A stretch of 64,000 bases of DNA, taken from NCBI GenBank assembly GCA_963921795.1, contig OY997647.1:52298458-52362457 (forward strand), given 5' to 3'. The number at the start of each line of letters is the position of its first letter. Position 1 is the first letter of the stretch. Shown here piece by piece: positions 56,687 through 64,000 of the stretch. Source of the stretch: Nannobrachium achirus (lineage: Eukaryota; Chordata; Actinopteri; Myctophiformes; Myctophidae). Made by a program: the position numbers and the translations under genes. Below the pieces are notes generated by a model that was not told the DNA's origin, did not search any database, and saw only the letters and a list, made by a program, of their open reading frames with translations.

Positions 56687-57135
56687 AGGGCTGCAACTAT
56701 CCATTATGTTCTTAGCGATTATTAATCATACCTTTTTGATTAACCGAATAATCGAGAAGCATGTTCATTGTATTTCTTTTTCATATACCGTATTAAGTTA
56801 ACTAATCGACAGGAAAACCATTCTTATTCTAATGTTTGTTTTTATTAATAATAACTAAACCTTTCAGTATGATCAACCTACTAAAGCCTAGATTTGTATT
56901 CATCATACAACGGTTTGACAAAAAAATTGTGGAAATATGATACTGCATCGTGATGTATTGCTATAGTAGAGCAGCTCTTTGCATACATTTTTTACTCTAT
57001 TTTCTTTAAAGTTTTGTAATTTCGTATATATATATTTGTCTCCACCAGCCAAAAGCATGGGGGAGAGTATATTTCCCCCTTCGTCCGTCCGTCCGTCCGT
57101 CCGTCCGTCCGTCCGTCCGTCCGTCCGTGCGTGTG

Positions 57136-57185
<50 letters not shown>

Positions 57186-57570
57186 ATTAGCTTCCAAAGT
57201 TTGCAGGATTGCTCCGTTTTTGAACAAAATGCCTCAAATCATCAACGCAGCTTGCGATTACCGTGACATTTGCCACACATATTCCCACTATGTCAAGGAA
57301 CAAATGCTACTCTTTTCACATTGGCCTGTTATAGCGCCATCAGCAGGTAGACTTTAGCAAAACACATTTTTGGAACACAATGCCTCAAATGCATGCAGTG
57401 TCCGATTGCCATGAAAGGTCTAAGGTGAAGAACATATGCCACCCTTTTTACATTGGCCTATTATACAGTAGCACCACCAGGACGCCTGGCCTGGTGGAGA
57501 CTTGTGATCGGAAGAGCACTGCTTCTAGTTTTACTATTTAATCGATTAGTTCAATTAACTGTTATAGGCC
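56687..57570. mobile_element. hAT-like element with a nested CTCCACCAG element
   Basis: The left TAGGGCTGCAACTATCCATT resembles a hAT terminus. AATCGATTAGTTCAATTAAC near 57540 may be its right subterminal region. Nested inside, GTCTCCACCAGCC (57038-57050) and GGCCTGGTGGAGAC (57488-57502) bound a second element. That element carries a (CCGT)12 array (57081-57128), a GT array and a twice-repeated CAAATG/CATTGGCCT block. Confidence 0.5.
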
Positions 57571-58016
57571 TAGTTTACGGGGTAGATTTATGTATACTGT
57601 ACACTGCTTCTATGGATTCAAGTATGACTTTGTGTACTTGTATTAGGCCTATATGCTTGTAAGAGTATATATGCTTGGGTGCATGAACTGTATCGCACCA
57701 GCTGTTCATCTTATGTGACGTTAAGGAAATGTACAATGGTGAACATTATAATTGCCTCATTGCTTGGGCCCTTGGGAGGGGGAGGGGGGAGAAGGGGTGG
57801 TGGAAGGTGGTGCTGTTCTTAAATACACCAACCTGAGCTGGCCAAATTTAGATTGCCAGTGGGACGGCGACTTGCCTACACAGTCAGCACTTATTTCTGT
57901 TCAGGGAATAGACACAGAGATGGAGAAATTAGCAGAGCAAGAGGAAACAGGCTCACCCCTCCTTAAATTCACCTCAATGAGTGAAGAGGGAAAAAAGATA
58001 CAGCACTCTGTCCGTC

Positions 58017-58645
58017 CAGGGGCGCTGGAACTCCCAAATCCCAAGGGGAGCTGAGCCTGGAGGAGTTCATGCGTGCGGTCAAAGGCCGCACGCCGAAAAA
58101 TTCACGTTTTTTATCCGGTTTTGGGTTATTTTTATTACGGTTTCGGGTGCTTATTCCCCGCACAACGGTGTAACAAGGAGCTGTATAGTTACTAGTTATT
58201 TTAGCACACAGTGCAACACACAGCACGCATGCACACACACAGTCACTCACGCACACACTACAAAATCGGGTATTATTTTTGTAACAGTTTTCTACTGTTT
58301 TTTATTCCCCGTATACAACAGTGTTAGTTTGCAACAATGAGCCTATAGACGGGTTCTAGTTCTCAAATAAATAGACTTTGGTGTGCCATCAAAGCGGGAT
58401 TTAAATTTGACTTCCCTTCTGACCGGAAGTGGCAAGGTGACCATGTGATTAGGTCACCATGTGATAATCAAATACCTTTTTTCAACATATTTTATTCCCC
58501 AAAGTCAAATACATTATTGTTTTAATATAGCTCTGTGTGTGTGTGTAGGCTTATTTAAAAAAAAAAAAAAAAAAACTTTTTTTCCCCCCCTCCCCACCAC
58601 CAGGGGAGCTGCAGCTCCCTCAGCACCCCACTTCCAGCGCCCCTG
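58017..58645. mobile_element. element with CAGGGGCGCTGGAA terminal inverted repeats
   Basis: CAGGGGCGCTGGAACTCCC at the left and CACTTCCAGCGCCCCTG at the right are inverted copies. The interior has GTTTTGGGTTATTTTTATT and TATTCCCCG words repeated, and a run of about 17 A. There is no coding capacity and no clear target duplication. Confidence 0.6.
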
Positions 58646-59279
58646 GTCTATCTATCAGTTTGTTAGCTCTAGTGTTTTTTGTGAAATTGCCAGTGGAATC
58701 GGGGCGCCAACTCAGGATGTGCCCATCAGGTAGAGAACATACTGTACATTATAAAAGACAAAACCTTAACCCGCCGAGAAACTAATAGCCCACAGTTACC
58801 TTGAGAAGTTATAAAAGTATAACATTGTCAGATTCTGTGGGCGTGCGATTGTGGGTTCGCTGTGCATTGACGAGGTGAAGAATATGCTTGTCAGTTTGAG
58901 GAATCTATCATTTTACAGTTATGAAAAACTAAACACAAAATGGAAATCTAGATTGTCATAAGTATTTATGTATAAGAAACACAAGGGGGTTGTAATCTGG
59001 ACTTGAGAGATGTTACTACTAAAAGAATTATGATAGGCCTATAAACATAAACAAACATAATAAATGAAAAACCCAAGGGAGGGCCATGGGCAGCTATAGG
59101 GTCCAGACACCAGCCTGACCGCATGACTCCAGATCCCAACGACCTTTGCTGCGTGTCTCTCCCCATTTTCTGTCAGACTAACTGTTCACTATCAACCAGT
59201 AAGACTCCCTAATCACAAATAGGCCAAAAGTTTGTTTTACCAATTATCAAGACATACGGGCAGTTGACAGTTTGCCATG

Positions 59280-59600
59280 GTTACTCATTGAAGTTGAATC
59301 TCCATATATGGAGATAACCTACGCATCACACTAAGTCTGACCTCACCAGCCCATATTTGGGCATGAGCAACTTATGTCTCCATATATGGAGATATGATGA
59401 CATCACACAGTCCTCAGCCGATGATGTGGCGTGATGTCATACAATACACAAACGAGCCCTACAGTATAAAGGGGCAATTCTTGCCAGGAAAGAAGCATTT
59501 CTTCGACTCAGACCTTATCGCCAGGGTTGGCTTATAGCAGCTGTCGGTAGGACCATATATGGATTCTGTTAGTGTGGATCTCCTAACAGGGCATCATCTG
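59280..59600. repeat. CArG-box dispersed element flanking the tandem array
   Basis: CCATATATGG occurs at 59302, 59380 and 59553, with CTAAGTCTGACCTCACCAGC and GCCCATATTTGGGCATGAG words shared with 62830-62880. Confidence 0.7.
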
Positions 59601-59608
59601 GGATACAA

Positions 59609-60045
59609 TCCCTTTTATGCCCATATATGGAGATCCCTAACAGAATCCCTTTCATGCCCATATATGGAGATCCCTAACAGAATCCCTTTTATGCCAATAT
59701 ATGGAGATCCCTAACAGCATCCCTTTTATGCCCATATATGGAGATCACTAACAGCTAACAGAATCCCTTTTATGCCCATATATGGAGATCCCTAACAGAA
59801 TCCCTTTTATGCCCATATATGGAGATCCCTAACAGAATCCCTTTTATGCCCATATATGGAGATCCCTAACAGAATCCCTTTTATGCCCATATATGGAGAT
59901 CCCTAACAGAATCCCTTTTATGCCCATATATGGAGATCCCTAACAGAATCCCTTGTATGCCCATATATGGAGATCCCTAACAGAATCCCTTTTATGCCCA
60001 TATATGGAGATCCCTAACAGAATCCCTTTTATGCCCATATATTAT
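59609..60045. repeat. 37-bp tandem array with CArG boxes, 12 units
   Basis: The unit is about 37 bp and contains CCCTTTTATGCCCATATATG then GAGATCCCTAACAGAAT. Ten of twelve units keep a perfect CCATATATGG; one has CAATATATGG and the last has an inserted TTA. A further unit-like copy lies at 60085-60125. Units are nearly identical, so expansion is recent. Confidence 0.9.
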
Positions 60046-60130
60046 GGAGAAATCCCTGCTCTGAGTATCTGACATCAGTGTGATGTCACCTGTTTATGCC
60101 CATATATGGAGATCCCTGCTCTGCGTATCT

Positions 60131-60253
60131 GGTTGCTATGGTAAACAGTTGGTTGCTAGGGTAAAAAAACATGGTTGCTATGGTAAACAGTTGGTTGCTA
60201 GGGTAAACAGTTGGTTGCTAGGGTAAAACCATGGTTGCTAAGGTGGTTGCTAA
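60131..60253. repeat. GGTTGCTA(T/G)GGTAAACAGTT tandem repeat
   Basis: Six or seven units of about 20 bp, immediately following the CArG array. Confidence 0.85.
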
Positions 60254-60284
60254 CGTACATTAACAGACCAGCAACAATGTGGTG

Positions 60285-60392
60285 TGATGTCATACTGATG
60301 CGGAGATATGAGCAGGGCAAAGGTGTGACGTGTGACGGACGGACGGACGGCCGGTGGAGGTTTTCATAGTAAACTGCTCCCTGACGGTCGCA
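60285..60392. repeat. duplicated block shared with 63.0 kb
   Basis: GTGTGATGTCATACTGATGC, GGAGATATGAGCAGGGCAAA, a GGAC array and GGCCGGTGGAGGTTTT run in the same order and orientation at 62995-63122. It ends in a GGTCGCAAT word. Confidence 0.8.
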
Positions 60393-61403
60393 ATAAAGGC
60401 ATCGAAAAAGCCAAAAATATCTAAAAAAACAAACAAAAAAAAACAATAAGAGGGTATAGTCTGGGCTAGAGGGGTAGCTATATTCTGGGCTAACCTTTTT
60501 ACCCCAGGTATTCGTAGACTTAGACTATATAGCCCCGAAGATAGGCTATCCCAAGGTATAAAACAGGCTAGCTCACTTTAACCCCCGGTATGATTCTGGT
60601 GGGGGCTGTTTCCCCACCCAGGGTGTCAGATGCTTATATTAATCTGACCATGAAATAATAAAGTTGACTATATGCCACCTAGGTTGAAGTCATGCCATAC
60701 CTGCAACTTTTCCAGCTAAATATGTAGATACCTAGATGTCTTTCTTTCATTTTGTCTTTTTTTTTTTACAATAAAGATGATTCTGATGACTGGAGACATC
60801 GCTGGAGGGGCTCGTCAGGGGATGAACTAGAGGGAGAGATGAAGTCAAGGTAGGAACCTTCCCTTATTTGTGCTTTGCTGCTGCTGCTTGTGTTGTAAGC
60901 TGTGTGTATAGTGATGTGATCCAAGCTGTTATTGCTGTCATGTTGGGACCCAATGACTGGGTGGCAATGAAAAATGTTCAGTGACTGTTTCTGGCTCTGG
61001 AATTGAACGCTGCTGTTGAAGGTAGTGAGTTGTAACAGGGATAGGTTTTGGGCTTAACAGCCATCGATTCCAAATGTTCACTTGGAATTGAAGACTGTGG
61101 ATCTTGGTGGATGTATTGATTCATGACTGGCTTAGTTGGTGGCAAAAACCTACAGTATCTACGCCTAGCCTGATTATCAGACTGAGAAGCAGTCTCTGTA
61201 TACTAATGGGATTCAAGCTGTTAATCTATGTTCAGTCAGTGTTTTGCCTCTGGATGTGAAGCCTGATGTGAATCTCTACCGTGTGTCTTGTGTTGTTTCT
61301 GTTGTTTAAGGTTGTGAGTTGTAACAGCGAGAACAGTATAATTATGTAGCTCTTGACCACTTCAGTTATCCTGTGTGTGAGTTTGTTATTTCCTTTAATA
61401 AAT
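60393..61403. other. no gene recognised
   Basis: Mostly unique sequence. A short exon-like frame at 60778-60850 is flanked by acceptor- and donor-like words but matches nothing I recognise. Confidence 0.4.
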
Positions 61404-61761
61404 CAGTGGTTCTCAACCTTTTTCTGGGTCAGGGCCATCTTGAAAATCTTGAAAGCGTTCGCGGCCCACCCATCTGACCACTTACTGTAACTGTTAAATG
61501 GTCAGGTGGGTGGGCCGAGTGCATATCTAGAGGATGTTTATTTTTATGCTAAATCGATCAATTATGTCCTGGCTTTGATCAATTAAATGGAACCAACGTT
61601 GTAAACTTGGAAGTTCTTATATATTGGTACTTTGAAAACACGTTTCTTAAGATTTTAAGGAAATAATATTTTCTAATATTAATGTTATATTATCAGCCCA
61701 CTTGCAATGCCCTCAAAGCCCACCAGTGAAATCATTGCCATAAATAATATTATTGAACCCT
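61404..61761. mobile_element. hAT-like non-autonomous element
   Basis: CAGTGGTTCTCAACCTTTTT at the left and TTATTGAACCCTG at the probable right end. The interior has CGGCCCACC and AGCCCACC blocks. Confidence 0.55.
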
Positions 61762-62542
61762 GAGTTATTTGCAACAGTGTCTTACTTCTCTGTACTCTCA
61801 TCTCATAGTCCTATAGCTATGGTGCTGACTAGTGCTAGTGTTCACCGTAAAGTGTAAACTATTCCGTAATTCAACTCTGGGAGTGTTCCAATTGATTTCT
61901 ACACTCAAGAGTTGAATAATCACCCATGCTTTTACTGTGTAACCATTGTCCGAGGAAGTTAGGAACAGTACAGTACGCAAGCCTCTGCTGTTCTCATAAC
62001 AATTAAGTTAACACACCACCTCAGCAGTTGCTTGCATAGGCTTATAATACAATATGTTGCATTCAGTAAACGCACAGTGATCACAGGATTCAAAGTAGCA
62101 TCATATGGCGTTCACACATTTCTCTGAGTGACAACTCTGATTGTATTCTCACTTATTATGGTTATTGGTTGTTATGGTTATTGGTTGTTAGTACAGCAAT
62201 AAAGGCTTCATAGCATTCATTTGCTTTTTCAAAATGTCGTTGTTGTCTGAACGGAAGGCATATCTGACATTTCTTTTAGCGGATTTCTCATGGAAGCGGC
62301 ATCGTCTGAACGCCGCCTTAGTGTGTTCACTTTTGGAGTGTGCCTGCTTGTTGCTTCCACTATTTATTATGTACAGTAATAGTCCATGCCTGCAGTTCCA
62401 CCCACCATCTGTCTGGGCAATGGGGCCAAGACTGCGACTACATATCCCATAGCCTGCAGGGGCCACCGCGACAGTGACTGTGGTGAAAATGCTAATAAAC
62501 AGAATCAGCTCAGTTTTTTGTGTTATCCTTTTAGCCTTAATG

Positions 62543-62546
<4 letters not shown>
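61762..62546. other. no gene recognised
   Basis: This stretch has no long open frame and no transposon end I can define. TATGGTTATTGGTTGT repeats twice near 62157-62190. Confidence 0.35.

Positions 62547-62614
<68 letters not shown>
62547..62614. repeat. (AT)n microsatellite
   Basis: A perfect AT array of about 68 bp, self-complementary. Confidence 0.95.
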
Positions 62615-62616
<2 letters not shown>

Positions 62617-62620
62617 CATG

Positions 62621-63123
62621 AACAACATATAACTCCATATATAGAGACATAGCTGCTGACATCAGTATGACATCACACTGCTGACATCAGTATGACATCA
62701 CACCGTACACAAATGACCCTTATATAAGACCGGCATTATCTACCGACAGATTAGATGCAAGCAGGATCTCGACTCTGACACAACTCATCGGCTCATAAGC
62801 TGGTTCTCCCTCCATATATGGAGATAACCGACGAATCTCACTAAGTCTGACCTCACAAGCCCCATATTTGGACACGAACAACATATAACTCCATATATAG
62901 AGACATAGCTGCTGACATCAGTATGACATCACACTGCTGACATCAGTATGACATCACACCGTACACAAATGACCCTGACGGCACACACCAAGCAGTGTGA
63001 TGTCATACTGATGCGGAGATATGAGCAGGGCAAAGGTGTGACGTGTGACCGATGGACGGACGGACGGACGGACGGACGGCCGGTGGAGGTTTTGATACTA
63101 AACTGCGACCTCACGGTCGCAAT
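62621..63123. repeat. CArG/CRE-word element with an internal duplication
   Basis: A 100-bp block (62621-62720) recurs at 62877-62976. Both contain ACTCCATATATAGAGACATA and repeated TGACATCAGTATGACATCAC words. A perfect CCATATATGG is at 62812. The right end has a GGAC array (63055-63080) and the palindromic GCGACCTCACGGTCGC. Confidence 0.75.
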
Positions 63124-64000
63124 TAGTGACCTCAAACATTGTTTAGATGTACAAAAAAGGGTAAAAACATTTGTCAGCTGGCAGCTCTCAATATGAACCT
63201 TACTGAATGTCCCTGAGGTAACAGAGTTACCTGGTTTCTTCAGGAGCAGTACCAGTCTAGTCTTCACAGAGTCTTCATATACTGTAACATTCAAGCTAAC
63301 AAAATGTACAGTACACTCATAATTGCTACATATCATAATACAGAGGCCACAATACGAAGTGTTGCGGTAAATGTAATTTCCCCATTATATGTGGTTGTTG
63401 ATTATTGTGTTAATTTAGTATGCCATGTTGATGAATTGAATACATAGGACCACAATGGAAACAGACTTTTTTGTGTTATCCTTTTAGCCTTAATGTTTCA
63501 CTGTACCGTCATGCTCATTTCATTTCTGACTAACAAAGTATTCATTCAATCAAAGTCAGAAAAATAATACAACAATAATACAATAATACAACAATAAAGC
63601 CCTGCAGGCGATGGACTGACATTGTGTGATGTGTCTAGGCCTCGGTTACCTCCTAGCCCAGGGCCTGCGTGGGTTAATCTGTTCATTTAATCAAATCCCC
63701 TTCGCCCTATTCTTAGCTAGCGTACTGCCTTAGCTTACTTTAAGTGATTGTAAAAGTGTGATGGAGATCATTTGTAATACTCCAGTCCTGCTGTTGAAAT
63801 AACAGTATCAAGGGCAAGCATGTTACATTATTACTAAGGCTTGATTTATATTGGTGTTGCATACCGAAAATAGCTCTGCAAGCTCACGATGCTTCGCACG
63901 TCATGAGCGCGCGTACACACACACAAATGCACACACACCAACACGGGTTCTCAAAGTGGCGTCCCTCAGGGTTCCTCGAGGGTGTTCCAAAGGGACCCTT
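63124..64000. other. no gene recognised; degenerate hairpin near the end
   Basis: Mostly unremarkable AT-rich sequence. At 63865-63910 a worn copy of the hairpin module (CGAAAATAGCTCTGCAAGCT) is followed by a short CA array and then a hAT-like GTTCTCAAAGTGG word at the window edge. Confidence 0.4.

Noticed and set aside
59609..60045. CRISPR-like regular array
   Set aside because: The whole 37-bp unit repeats, with no unique spacers, and the genome is eukaryotic; it is a tandem satellite.

Overview
The window looks like teleost fish nuclear DNA. It is intron-rich and packed with long (CA)n, (GA)n and poly-G tracts. It carries many non-autonomous DNA transposons (hAT-like, TTAA-type and one with very long terminal repeats), tRNA-derived SINEs, LINE 3' ends and one LTR structure. 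Two host genes can be read with confidence, plus part of a third.

UBE2QL1 (minus strand) has two coding exons, 16100-16867 and 3465-3596, split by a 12.5 kb intron. They join in phase to 299 residues: a 138-residue N-terminal extension followed by the vertebrate UBE2QL1 core with its catalytic cysteine. MED10 (plus strand) has four coding exons between 19847 and 28295 that join to 134 residues, essentially the full-length Mediator subunit. The two genes are divergent, with start codons about 3 kb apart. From memory, the human pair has the same head-to-head order.

From 28.3 to 49.4 kb I see no gene, only repeats and short islands of unique sequence. At 49.5-50.55 kb (minus strand) three phase-compatible exons encode the cytoplasmic tail, membrane anchor and start of the coiled-coil neck of a type II C-type-lectin-like receptor. 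The neck is frameshifted and no lectin domain is visible, so the locus is broken or incomplete. From 50.6 to 64 kb the DNA is again repeats, including a LINE 3' end, a palindromic LTR dimer and a 37-bp tandem array whose units carry perfect CArG boxes.

The most unusual features are: (1) about 16 copies of a ~70-bp near-perfect hairpin module sitting inside several different transposon families, with both arms changing together between subfamilies; (2) two identical 275-bp LTR arms in inverted orientation, joined at their tRNA-Pro primer-binding sites and flanked by a 4-bp target duplication, as if an inverted strong-stop DNA dimer had integrated; (3) a 201-bp perfect terminal inverted repeat element with a 9-bp target duplication in MED10 intron 3; (4) the CArG-box satellite and its dispersed relatives. 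All coordinates come from reading by eye; no alignment or database search was run.
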